Assembly: GCA_964419095.1 (NCBI GenBank) | Contig: CAYQOG010000023.1 | Coordinates: 1-13,031 of the forward strand | Direction of reading: 5' to 3' | DNA: 13,031 nucleotides | DNA from: JAKAVK01 sp964419095 | GTDB taxonomy: Archaea > Micrarchaeota > Micrarchaeia > Micrarchaeales > CABMGC01 | Shown: piece after piece, positions 1 to 5,869 of the stretch | How the letters are laid out: each line of letters starts with the position of its first letter | How positions within the stretch are numbered: position 1 is the first letter of the stretch | Notes under the pieces: model-generated | What the model saw: the letters and a program-made list of their open reading frames with translations, nothing else | Told to the model about the DNA's origin: nothing | Database searches by the model: none | Translations under genes and position numbers: made by a program

Positions 1-2
1 TG

Positions 3-515
3 CTCTCGATATCGGACATGCACTACATGCGCGTCTTCGTGAAGCTGCAGAGAAGCGCGAAAGACGCGGTAGACTCAATGAAAGAATCAGGATGCGTTGC
101 TTCATGCAACTCCTGCCATGCATTCGAGATCCGCAAGGGCATTGTGCCTGAGATAAGTTCCAGATGCAATAACTGCAACTCTATGCAAGAACTTGCAGGT
201 CCGATGTGGCTTGGCAAGCTTCAAGACAAGGATATTCTTTCAAAGATGTTAAAGCAAAAGAACAAGGACATGGCAGACGCAAAAGCCATGACTGAAAAGA
301 TTCATTCCGAGCCAGACATTCCGTTTCTCTATTCCATACCTTCAATTACAAAGTCACTAAGCATCGGATCTGTCTCTCCTTTGAAAGTAATAGAATCGTT
401 GAGGAAAAAGGGTTACGCTGCAAGCAGCACGCAATTCGCAAAGGATGCAATAAAGACAGATGCAGATCAAAGCGTCCTGGTTCGCACAGTCAAGGAGGCT
501 CGCAAGGCCCTCTGA
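3..515 (+). CDS. trm1: tRNA (guanine26-N2)-dimethyltransferase Trm1, C-terminal part (5' end outside window)
   Basis: Trm1 uses S-adenosylmethionine to dimethylate G26 of tRNAs. Only the last 170 codons are present. The frame is open from base 3, and the first visible residues (LSISDMHYMRVFVK) match the conserved block that precedes the C-terminal domain of archaeal and eukaryotic Trm1, so the internal ATG at 18 is not the true start. Two CxxC pairs (SCNSC and RCNNC, about 20 residues apart) form the zinc site of that domain. They are followed by the family signature GPMWLGKLQD, and near the end by a helical stretch (SPLKVIESLRKKGYAASSTQFAKDAIKTD) that resembles the usual terminal helix-turn region. 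The tRNA-Ile in this window has G at position 26, a possible substrate. The catalytic SAM-binding half lies upstream of the window. The stop is TGA. Assignment rests on motif recognition. Confidence 0.86.
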   Translation, partial: LSISDMHYMRVFVKLQRSAKDAVDSMKESGCVASCNSCHAFEIRKGIVPEISSRCNNCNSMQELAGPMWLGKLQDKDILSKMLKQKNKDMADAKAMTEKIHSEPDIPFLYSIPSITKSLSIGSVSPLKVIESLRKKGYAASSTQFAKDAIKTDADQSVLVRTVKEARKAL

Positions 516-556
516 AAAGGTGCGATGCACCAAGCAACCAGGGCTCATGCTAAGTA

Positions 557-647
557 GTTAAAAAGAAGGGGCAGATGCAGAACATTCATATATTGGGGAT
601 GTGGGTGGGATATGAATGAAAAAACAGCATTGATTGCATTGCCCCTG
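557..647 (-). ncRNA. Candidate structured small RNA (nested hairpin with own promoter and oligo-T end)
   Basis: On the minus strand 646-635 (AGGGGCAATGCA) pairs with 579-567 (TGCAT, bulged C, TGCCCCT), giving 12 base pairs with one bulge. Inside it 618-610 (CATTCATAT) pairs perfectly with 591-583 (ATATGAATG), leaving an 18-nt C-rich loop at 609-592. A TATA-like CTTATATAC at 676-668 sits about 26 nt before the first stem base, where transcription would start. The outer stem is followed at once by TTCTTTTT (566-559), an archaeal-type terminator. Promoter, structure and T-run thus line up as one unit of about 85-90 nt. No box C/D or H/ACA signature is clear, so no known class is assigned. An internal T6 run (625-620 region) could end transcription early. 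The hairpin could instead be a 3' structure of trm1 on the plus strand, but no T-run follows it on that strand. Confidence 0.42.
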
Positions 648-667
648 CAATAGTATAGAAATAACTT

Positions 668-676
668 GTATATAAG
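668..676 (-). promoter_or_regulatory. TATA-like box for the candidate small RNA
   Basis: CTTATATAC on the minus strand, centred at 672, predicts a start near 645, at the first base of the outer hairpin stem. The core TATATA is near-symmetric, so plus-strand firing toward about 699 is also possible, but no convincing gene lies there. Confidence 0.4.
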
Positions 677-869
677 GATTGATAGCTTAAAGCCGTCAGA
701 TTCATGGTACGAACTCCCTAAAAATCTGATAAAATTCAACATTTCAACTACTTATCCGTACTGTTACCCAACAAAGAACCTAAAATCGTGCGTAAAGATA
801 CCCATCTATTCCATGCACATCCATAAAAGATATACCCATTTAGTTACCCTATAGTGGCACATATAATGG
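677..869. other. Intergenic stretch without a supported gene
   Basis: This AT-rich stretch separates the candidate small RNA from the 3' end of the carbamate kinase gene. A 62-codon open frame crosses it on the plus strand, but it starts with TTG, has no ribosome binding site and shows no recognisable protein. Two near-copies of a short AGAT(AT)ACCCAT word occur at about 797 and 829; nothing else stands out. Confidence 0.5.
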
Positions 870-1730
870 CTATCTGGTTATTACGGTTCCTCCATTTCCC
901 GAGAGCACTTCGCTCGCTTTCTCAAGGTTCCCTATCACTGCGCTCTTTCCCGTGGCGCGGACAAATCTTATGCATGCCTCTACCTTGGGCAGCATGCTTC
1001 CCTCCTCGAACTCGCTGTTGCGGACATGCCTCTCCATCTCCGATGCTGTTGCTTTTCGTATCAGTTTTCTGTTTTTACCGGAGAAATCAGTATAAGCGCC
1101 GTCGATATTCGTGAGTATGACGAATCTGTCCGCTCTGATGCATGAAGCGATCAGGGCGGAGGTCCTGTCCTTGTCTATCACCGCGTTGAGGTATTCGGTC
1201 TTTCCATTCCTGTGCGCAACAGCAACTCCGCCGCCTCCCCCTGCAATGACGACGTATTTCTGTGATAGCATCCTCGAAATGAGGCCAAGCTCCAGCACTT
1301 TCATCGGAGCGGGCGAAGGGACAACGATCCTGCATCCTCCGGCCAGTTTCCTTACATCGTGGCCCTGCCTTCTCGCCCTTCCGGCCTGGCCTGCCGAGAG
1401 AAAGCCGCCTATTGGTTTTGTCGGCCTTCTGAATTCGGGATCAGAAGGGCTGACTTCCACCCTCGTTATAATGATTGTGCTCCTTGCCACCCTGCCGCGC
1501 CTTTCAAGGCTTCTCTGCATCTCAAGTCCGACTTCAGCCTCGGTCTGCGCTGTGAGTATCGCAAGGTTTCCCTTCTCCTCCTCGAGCAGCTTTCCCACTT
1601 GCGGACCGTTGCCGTGCGTGAGGACAATAGCATTACCCTGCCTCGAGAGCCTGCCTATCTCCCCGGCGACCGGTGCGAGGGACCTCTCGCTCGTTATGGC
1701 GTTTCCACCTATGGCAACCAAATAACGCAT
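870..1730 (-). CDS. arcC: Carbamate kinase
   Basis: Amino-acid-kinase-fold enzyme that interconverts carbamoyl phosphate + ADP and carbamate + ATP, usually as the ATP-yielding end of carbamoyl phosphate breakdown. The 286-residue protein carries the family motifs in order: AIGGNA (6-11), THGNGPQVG (38-46), PTKPIG (103-108), VVPSP (136-140), the glycine run GGGGG (164-168), VIDKD (184-188), ILTNID (205-210) and GSM-PKVEA (244-252). These separate it from acetylglutamate, aspartate and uridylate kinases. It is somewhat shorter than the usual 300-315 residues; the reduction seems to lie in loops, since no motif is missing. A partner ornithine carbamoyltransferase or deiminase is not in this window. 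ATG start at 1730; no Shine-Dalgarno. The gene is divergent from the zinc-ribbon gene across a 158-bp region with two dyads. Confidence 0.88.
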   Translation of the reverse strand: MRYLVAIGGNAITSERSLAPVAGEIGRLSRQGNAIVLTHGNGPQVGKLLEEEKGNLAILTAQTEAEVGLEMQRSLERRGRVARSTIIITRVEVSPSDPEFRRPTKPIGGFLSAGQAGRARRQGHDVRKLAGGCRIVVPSPAPMKVLELGLISRMLSQKYVVIAGGGGGVAVAHRNGKTEYLNAVIDKDRTSALIASCIRADRFVILTNIDGAYTDFSGKNRKLIRKATASEMERHVRNSEFEEGSMLPKVEACIRFVRATGKSAVIGNLEKASEVLSGNGGTVITR

Positions 1731-1754
1731 TATACCACGTAATCGCGCCTAAAC

Positions 1755-1819
1755 CGTAAGTTCCTTACGAAATAAGTACGAATAATGATATACTGATACC
1801 ACAACTATTATATATCAGT
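1755..1819. promoter_or_regulatory. Divergent promoter region with two dyad symmetries
   Basis: Between arcC (-) and the zinc-ribbon gene (+). A perfect dyad CGTAAG-TTC-CTTACG occupies 1755-1769. If the minus-strand TATA-like AGTATATCAT (1795-1786) is used, arcC transcription would start near 1763, inside this dyad. A second dyad, ACTGATA (1792-1798) and TATCAGT (1813-1819), brackets the plus-strand TATA-like tract TATTATATATC (about 1806-1816). Both positions suit operators; no regulator is identified and the binding role is inference. Confidence 0.35.
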
Positions 1820-1888
1820 TACGGCATATTCTACTTTGCAAGACAGGAAGGAGAGGAAGGGCAGGCAGGACAGATTTGTGGGGATGGG

Positions 1889-2248
1889 ATGGCTAAACAA
1901 GCAACTGGGGAGCGAGAGGGTGGGTCTTATAAACTGGGCATAGCCCTAGGCACGGAGGGTGCATATGAACCGGAGGAAACTGAGGCGGAGAGCCTGAAGT
2001 TCCTTGTGGAGAACAGCTGCATCTCCTGCGACAAGATCCTGCCAAGGTACGCGGTGCGCATATTGCCTCCGTTGTACGTGCAGGAGAGGGACAGGCACGT
2101 AAGGAGCGGACTCGTCTCAAGAAGGCTGATGTGCGTCGATTGCTACAACTCGTTCAAGATAGCGCACAGGCACAGGATCAAGAAGAATCCGATGGCAATC
2201 GCAAGCCCATTCGCGAAGCAGGAAGTCACGTCATTCCTGCTGAAGTAG
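1889..2248 (+). CDS. Hypothetical protein with four-cysteine zinc ribbon
   Basis: I do not recognise the family. The 119-residue product has an acidic, probably flexible N-terminus (1-35). A central module then carries two CxxC knuckles, C44-I-S-C47 and C82-V-D-C85, separated by 34 residues that are rich in Arg/His and contain a Pro-Pro turn (60-61). A basic stretch follows (about 90-99, AHRHRIKK). This is the layout of a treble-clef or zinc-ribbon fold suited to nucleic-acid or ribosome contact, but that role is inference. The chosen ATG at 1889 has G-rich sequence directly before it (GTGGGGATGGG), and a second ATG five bases upstream is out of frame. A purine-rich tract (1847-1872) lies in the leader. 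The gene stands alone on the plus strand, divergent from arcC. The TATA-like tract at about 1806-1816 would give a leader of about 50 nt. Confidence 0.7.
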   Translation: MAKQATGEREGGSYKLGIALGTEGAYEPEETEAESLKFLVENSCISCDKILPRYAVRILPPLYVQERDRHVRSGLVSRRLMCVDCYNSFKIAHRHRIKKNPMAIASPFAKQEVTSFLLK

Positions 2249-2282
2249 CCTTAAACGCAAGGACATTACACTGAGTTAGCTA

Positions 2283-2345
2283 TGCGGTCAGGTACTTCCG
2301 GCTGGGCTCCATTTGCTTCGCGCAGGGCCCGGCCACCTGGCAGCA
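2283..2345 (+). ncRNA. GC-rich intergenic extended hairpin, possible structured RNA
   Basis: In an otherwise AT-rich gap, 2283-2293 pairs with 2335-2345 (TGC, one G/A mismatch, then GTCAGGT against ACCTGGC, including one G-T wobble). After a six-base one-sided bulge (ACTTCC), 2300-2307 (GGCTGGGC) pairs with 2327-2334 (GCCCGGCC), and TGC/GCA closes a TTCGC tip at 2314-2324. A weak TATA-like CCTTAAAC (2249-2256) would place a plus-strand start near 2280, at the foot of the stem. No T-run follows. It could be a small RNA, a terminator hairpin for the upstream zinc-ribbon gene, or a mobile repeat copy. The next gene has its own promoter downstream, so it is unlikely to be a leader element. The strand is a guess. 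Confidence 0.33.
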
Positions 2346-2402
2346 GCGGCTGTATATTTCAAAACAACAAAATGGGAATATGATTCTGCCCCAAAGAAAA
2401 TC

Positions 2403-2410
2403 CATATATA
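2403..2410 (+). promoter_or_regulatory. TATA box of the DUF2268-like metallopeptidase gene
   Basis: CATATATA centred at about 2406 predicts a start near 2432-2434, only about 5-7 nt before the ATG at 2439. This supports that start over the ATG at 2463 and implies a nearly leaderless mRNA. Confidence 0.5.
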
Positions 2411-2438
2411 GCATGGAATCCAATCCATTGATGGTCAT

Positions 2439-3326
2439 ATGAACACGCAAAGGAGAGGCACAATGCAGCGCACTGCTATCCCGGATCTGCCGGATTCCAT
2501 TAGAAATCTTGCGAGTGCACGCAACATCGGCGTCATACTCCGCGATGCATCGGCAAAAGTGGATCCGGATGAAAAGATGGGGACTCACATAATTGAGTTC
2601 AGCGAAAGACATGCCGCAATACTCGCACCTGCAGAGCTGGCTGATTCTGTGCCTATAATAGAAAGCACACTCAGATCGTGCAATGACCTAATTCCATTGT
2701 GGAAAGACGTGCTGATGGTACTCAGGGTAAGGGAAGAGGGCCACAGCAATACCCATTTCAGCGTGGCAGGAGTCTCCACAGGAAATCCTTCGCACGTCCG
2801 CATAGAATTGGAGATAGATATAACTGCCTTGGACTGGAAAGAGCAGGTCGCGGTAACAGCGGCGCATGAGTACTTCCACGCGGTCAACGATGACGTGTTC
2901 GCAGGATTCGACATAAGGAGCCCTGTTACGTTTGGAGAGTTGTACCTGAAGGAGGGAGCAGCAGAGCGTTTCTCCCTGGCGATAACGGGAATGAACACGC
3001 AGTCTGCCTCATCGCTTACACGCCAGGAGGTCTCAGAGCTGTTCAGGAAGGCAAGGCCTTACCTAGATGAGACTTCCCTTGACATCGGGAGGAACAAGAA
3101 ACTTTACGCAGAAATCTTCACTCTAAGCGAAAGGAGGGAAGCCGACCCCAGAGTGAATTTCTATGCTTCTTCATCCGTGGTGATGGATAGCAATCTTCAG
3201 GCTCTGCGAATCAGACTGGGTGAACCGCAGGGCTGGCTTGAAGTCCTCCACATGACCGATTTCTACGGGGGCATGGGCCCTAAGTTCCTGAAATATGTGG
3301 CAGTAGAGTCAGGCATCTTCCAGTGA
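2439..3326 (+). CDS. Predicted zinc metallopeptidase (HExxH, DUF2268-like)
   Basis: The 295-residue protein contains a gluzincin-type site: AAHEYFHAVN with H143, E144 and H147, followed 24-28 residues later by KEGAAERF, which offers E172 or E176 as third zinc ligand. HEYxH followed by an E-G-x-A-E-x-F helix is the arrangement I associate with the DUF2268 family of predicted zinc-dependent proteases. No signal peptide or membrane segment is evident, so it is probably cytoplasmic. The N-terminal 120 residues contain beta-rich stretches and no recognised domain. Substrate unknown. The ATG at 2439 fits the TATA box at 2403-2410; the alternative is the ATG at 2463. The gene ends 3 bp before the stop of the convergent gene, which is also an HExxH metallopeptidase but of a different family. 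The family call is from memory of the motif, not a search. Confidence 0.68.
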   Translation: MNTQRRGTMQRTAIPDLPDSIRNLASARNIGVILRDASAKVDPDEKMGTHIIEFSERHAAILAPAELADSVPIIESTLRSCNDLIPLWKDVLMVLRVREEGHSNTHFSVAGVSTGNPSHVRIELEIDITALDWKEQVAVTAAHEYFHAVNDDVFAGFDIRSPVTFGELYLKEGAAERFSLAITGMNTQSASSLTRQEVSELFRKARPYLDETSLDIGRNKKLYAEIFTLSERREADPRVNFYASSSVVMDSNLQALRIRLGEPQGWLEVLHMTDFYGGMGPKFLKYVAVESGIFQ

Positions 3327-3329
3327 ATA

Positions 3330-4115
3330 TCAGGCATTTACGTCGGTTGGAACAGGCTTTCCTAACGAGTCGCCATGCTTCCTCAGCCATCTCCTTCTCG
3401 TTTTGTAATCGGGAAGGATCTTCTCCACAAGCGACCAAAACCTTATGCCGTGGTTGTGGTGCTTTCCGTGTGCAAGCTCGTGGACGATTACATAATCAAG
3501 TATTTCCTGAGGCGCAAAGAGCAGGCGTACGCTCAAGGAAATATTCCCGCTCGCCTTCGAGTAGCTTCCCCATCTCGAGCTTGTGTTTCTCAATGTAACG
3601 CGCGTGACCCAGGTATCAGGATAAAACCTCCTCCACTCGTTTACACGCGATTCCATCAGCGGCGTAAAGGTCCTTTGCAAGGCCTTTGTGACAAGCTTGG
3701 TCGTAAGCGAATCCTTGCCCAGGCCTTCCATCACTGTCGGGATCCTTACTATTATTTTATCGTCATAGACCCGTGCTGAAGCCATCCCGGCAAAAGTATT
3801 CTCCACGACTATCGGGAAACTCTTGCCGTTGATCGAGAGAACCTGGCCGTGCGAAAAGGCAAGCTGATACTTCTCGAAGCGCTCCGGATGGCGCTCCAAT
3901 GACTTCGCAATCCTGCCTTTGAGGTTGAAGAATAGCCTCTCCGCCTCAGCGTTGCGCGCAAACTTCGGTATCCTTATGATAATCCTATTGCCCTTGAGCG
4001 AGGCGCTGGCCGTCCTTCCATCGGTAAGCACCGCATCAACAGCATAGCTCTTCCCATTCACCACTACCGGCTCAAGGTCAAACTCAAAGCTCCTGTTGAA
4101 CTGGAATCGCCACAT
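3330..4115 (-). CDS. YgjP/DUF45-type metal-dependent hydrolase
   Basis: A 261-residue protein of the YgjP-like (WLM-related) metallopeptidase group. The hallmark is near the C-terminus: RWGSYS (181-186), then VHELAHGKHHNHGIRFW, with H212, E213, H216 and H222 forming the zinc site, the standard HELxH-(5)-H spacing of this family. The N-terminal half has the usual tandem beta-rich repeats (NGKSYAV near 20 and NGKSFPI near 96; IIIRIP at 45 and IIVRIP at 121), which look like an internal duplication. Start choice: the frame stays open to 4265, but a TATA-like CTATTTATTTATC at about 4149-4137 predicts a start at about 4116. This makes the ATG at 4115 a leaderless start; the ATG at 4130 would lie upstream of the transcript. 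The upstream extension would also overlap the divergent dehydrogenase. The physiological substrate of the family is not established. Confidence 0.82.
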   Translation of the reverse strand: MWRFQFNRSFEFDLEPVVVNGKSYAVDAVLTDGRTASASLKGNRIIIRIPKFARNAEAERLFFNLKGRIAKSLERHPERFEKYQLAFSHGQVLSINGKSFPIVVENTFAGMASARVYDDKIIVRIPTVMEGLGKDSLTTKLVTKALQRTFTPLMESRVNEWRRFYPDTWVTRVTLRNTSSRWGSYSKASGNISLSVRLLFAPQEILDYVIVHELAHGKHHNHGIRFWSLVEKILPDYKTRRRWLRKHGDSLGKPVPTDVNA

Positions 4116-4136
4116 GTTTTGAAATCGCATTGCAAA

Positions 4137-4205
4137 GATAAATAAATAGCGCGTAATTTTCGTAGATTCAGTTACACATTCCGCAGCATCAGGAAACGTA
4201 TATAA
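4137..4205. promoter_or_regulatory. Divergent promoter pair (DUF45 hydrolase / alcohol dehydrogenase)
   Basis: On the minus strand CTATTTATTTATC (4149-4137) lies about 27 nt before the hydrolase ATG at 4115. On the plus strand GTATATAA (4198-4205) lies about 32 nt before the dehydrogenase ATG at 4234. Neither start has a Shine-Dalgarno, so both genes look leaderless or nearly so. Confidence 0.5.
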
Positions 4206-4233
4206 CCCCGAGCGGTAAAATACACTTGATTGC

Positions 4234-5310
4234 ATGGGTGAATCTTCAAAGACGATAAAATCCACTGGTTATGCTGCATACGATTCGAGGGGAGAACTGA
4301 AGCCGATGGATTTCGAGAGAGGCGAGCTCGGACCCAATGATGTGCTCATAGACATAGAATATTGCGGAATCTGCCACAGCGACGTCCACCAGGTGAAATC
4401 TGAATGGAGAGATTCTACTTATCCGATAGTTCCCGGCCACGAGATAATAGGAAAGGTTGCAAAGACTGGAACTGCTGTGAAGAAATTCAAGGTGGGCGAG
4501 AGAGCAGGCGTCGGATGCATGGTCGGTTCATGCGGCAACTGCGAGGCATGCAGGAACGGATTCGAGTATGCCTGCATGAAAGGAAAGACAATCTGGACCT
4601 ACAATTCAAAGGATCCGCGCACTGGCAGGAGCACTTACGGCGGTTACTCAAGCAATATAATTGCGGACCAGCATTTCGTTCTCAGGATAGATCCGAAGGT
4701 TGCCCCCGCTGGCACAGCCCCGCTGCTTTGCGCCGGAACTACTACTTACACACCGATAATGTATTGGAAAGTGGGACCCAGCACTAGGGTAGGCATAATA
4801 GGCCTTGGAGGACTTGGGCACATTGCAGTGAAGATAGCAAGCTCGCTTGGAGCAGAAGTAATAGTCTTCACGACTTCGGAAGCAAAGGCAAAGGACGCAC
4901 TGAGGCTTGGCGCGGCAGACGCGGTGGTAATGGCGAAGGGAAAGAAGTCTACGAAATATCTGGATAGCATAGATTTCCTTCTTGACACGGCGTCTGGAAA
5001 GCACGACATGAACGATTATCTCTCGCTGTTAAAACTCAACGGTAAACTGGTCATCGTGGGCCTGCCTACAGAGGCATTGTCTGTGGAGCCATTCTCTCTT
5101 GTGCACGGGCACCGCGTCCTTGCAGGATCCGGACTTGACGGGATAAAAGGAACGCAGGAGATGCTCGACTACTGCGCAAGGAAGGGAATAGTCGCCGACA
5201 TAGAAAAGATCCCGATACAGAAGGTAAACGAGGCCTACGAAAGGATAGGAAAGGGAGACGTCAAGTACAGGTTCGTTATTGACATGTCAAGCCTGAAGAA
5301 TCAGAAGTGA
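4234..5310 (+). CDS. Zinc-dependent alcohol dehydrogenase (CAD/YahK-like, NADP-type)
   Basis: Medium-chain zinc dehydrogenase of 358 residues, close in pattern to cinnamyl-alcohol-dehydrogenase/YahK aldehyde reductases. Catalytic zinc ligands are C44 (GICHSD), H69 (PGHE) and C166 (LLCAG). The structural zinc lobe has C100, C103, C106 and C114 in the standard CxxCxxCxxxxxxxC spacing. The Rossmann motif GLGGLG (190-195) is followed by a beta strand ending FTTSE; Ser/Thr there instead of the Asp that binds the NAD ribose points to NADP(H). The length is normal and nothing is missing. It probably interconverts aldehydes and primary alcohols in the cytoplasm, most likely in the reductive direction as for relatives; the exact substrate cannot be read from sequence. 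It has its own TATA box at 4198-4205 and stands as a single gene. Confidence 0.88.
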   Translation: MGESSKTIKSTGYAAYDSRGELKPMDFERGELGPNDVLIDIEYCGICHSDVHQVKSEWRDSTYPIVPGHEIIGKVAKTGTAVKKFKVGERAGVGCMVGSCGNCEACRNGFEYACMKGKTIWTYNSKDPRTGRSTYGGYSSNIIADQHFVLRIDPKVAPAGTAPLLCAGTTTYTPIMYWKVGPSTRVGIIGLGGLGHIAVKIASSLGAEVIVFTTSEAKAKDALRLGAADAVVMAKGKKSTKYLDSIDFLLDTASGKHDMNDYLSLLKLNGKLVIVGLPTEALSVEPFSLVHGHRVLAGSGLDGIKGTQEMLDYCARKGIVADIEKIPIQKVNEAYERIGKGDVKYRFVIDMSSLKNQK

Positions 5311-5368
5311 TGAACCCTGAGAGTTAACCCTACTGCGGGAATCTGAGAAGGAGTATGCAAATAGCGGT

Positions 5369-5581
5369 TCAGGAGATTGCCATCTGTATGCCTTTCTTTT
5401 TGAACATAGTCTCTATGAACTTGGCCACAGTCTTGCTTGCATCAAGTATCTCTATCTCGACTGGAAGACCTCTCTTAGTGTAATGGGTTATGATATTCTC
5501 GCTCTGCTCTCCAAAATCTGGCTTGCCTTTGCCTAGCTCTATCATAAGGACATCTGTCTTTGCATCATATTTGTATCTCAT
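5369..5581 (-). CDS. DUF2283 small protein, probable antitoxin partner
   Basis: A 70-residue protein with the DUF2283 pattern: YDAKTDVLMIEL near the N-terminus and the hallmark GLPVEIEILDASKTV in the middle, ending in a short basic helix. Proteins of this type often occur beside RelE-like DUF4258 proteins and are treated as candidate antitoxins; function is inferred from that pairing. The ATG at 5581 overlaps the end of the upstream DUF4258 frame by 17 bases; a GTG at 5590 would add three residues. The overlap implies one transcript and coupled translation. A GGAAG stretch four bases before the ATG may serve as ribosome binding site. Both genes look more AT-rich than their neighbours. Confidence 0.75.
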   Translation of the reverse strand: MRYKYDAKTDVLMIELGKGKPDFGEQSENIITHYTKRGLPVEIEILDASKTVAKFIETMFKKKGIQMAIS

Positions 5582-5813
5582 ATCTTCCACTTCTTGCCTT
5601 GTATACTGTTATGACGATTCTCCCTTTTATTCCTTTGCCTTCCTCTACAATCACTCTTAGTATATGGCCATCAAGCACCTTTTGATAGATTGTTCTATTA
5701 CCATATCCTGGCAATGTGCTTGTTGGATTAATTATCGCTTCGACAACTGTTTCTTCAGAAACATTGTACACATGCATACGTTCCCTAGCATGTTTGGTTA
5801 TCTCTATATCCAT
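5565..5813 (-). CDS. DUF4258 protein, RelE-like probable toxin
   Basis: An 82-residue protein matching the DUF4258 pattern. The N-terminal KHARERM with the following NVSEETVVEAI is the typical H-x-R-x-R-M helix pair. It is followed by a central R-T-I-Y-Q strand and the closing strands LRVIVEEGKGIKGRIVITVYK. The fold is related to RelE/ParE-type toxins, which cut mRNA or act on gyrase, but catalytic activity is not proven for this family. It is first in a two-gene unit with DUF2283, the order toxin then antitoxin. Its ATG at 5813 has a good archaeal ribosome binding site, GGTGAT at 5827-5822, eight bases upstream. The unit sits 56 bp from the 3' end of tRNA-Ile, a common type of location for mobile or defence genes. 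Confidence 0.77.
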   Translation of the reverse strand: MDIEITKHARERMHVYNVSEETVVEAIINPTSTLPGYGNRTIYQKVLDGHILRVIVEEGKGIKGRIVITVYKARSGRYEIQI

Positions 5814-5821
5814 GCTCTAGT

Positions 5822-5842
5822 ATCACCTATTAAGACTTAAGT
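5822..5842 (-). promoter_or_regulatory. Ribosome binding site and palindrome before the DUF4258 gene
   Basis: GGTGAT (5827-5822) is complementary to the expected 3' end of archaeal 16S rRNA and fixes the ATG at 5813. Just upstream, the 8-bp palindrome ACTTAAGT (5835-5842) lies where a toxin-antitoxin complex could bind to autoregulate; that role is speculative. Confidence 0.45.
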
Positions 5843-5869
5843 TCTTTTCCATCCAAGAAGCCGAAATGA

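Noticed and set aside
567..646. Reading the nested hairpin as an H/ACA guide RNA
   Set aside because: The internal loop is strongly asymmetric and no convincing ACA box follows the lower stem at the expected distance.
666..854. 62-codon plus-strand frame in the 516-869 gap
   Set aside because: TTG start inside a TATA-like tract, no ribosome binding site, no recognisable protein pattern.
1111..1725. Long open frame (204 codons) on the plus strand opposite carbamate kinase
   Set aside because: Low-complexity Ser/Pro/Leu translation opposite a clear, motif-complete gene; an antisense shadow of its codon bias.
4116..4265. N-terminal extension of the DUF45 hydrolase to 4265
   Set aside because: Would overlap the divergent dehydrogenase start and contain both promoters; the TATA position supports 4115.
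5305..5346. Box C/D-like RNA (GTGATGA at 5307-5313, CTGA at 5317-5320 and 5343-5346)
   Set aside because: Spacing between boxes is wrong for a double guide, no terminal stem flanks the boxes, and the C-like box overlaps a stop codon.
5319..5346. Possible attachment-site copy of the tRNA-Ile T-arm beyond the toxin-antitoxin pair
   Set aside because: Only about seven bases (GAGAGTT) match the tRNA; no integrase gene or longer repeat is present.
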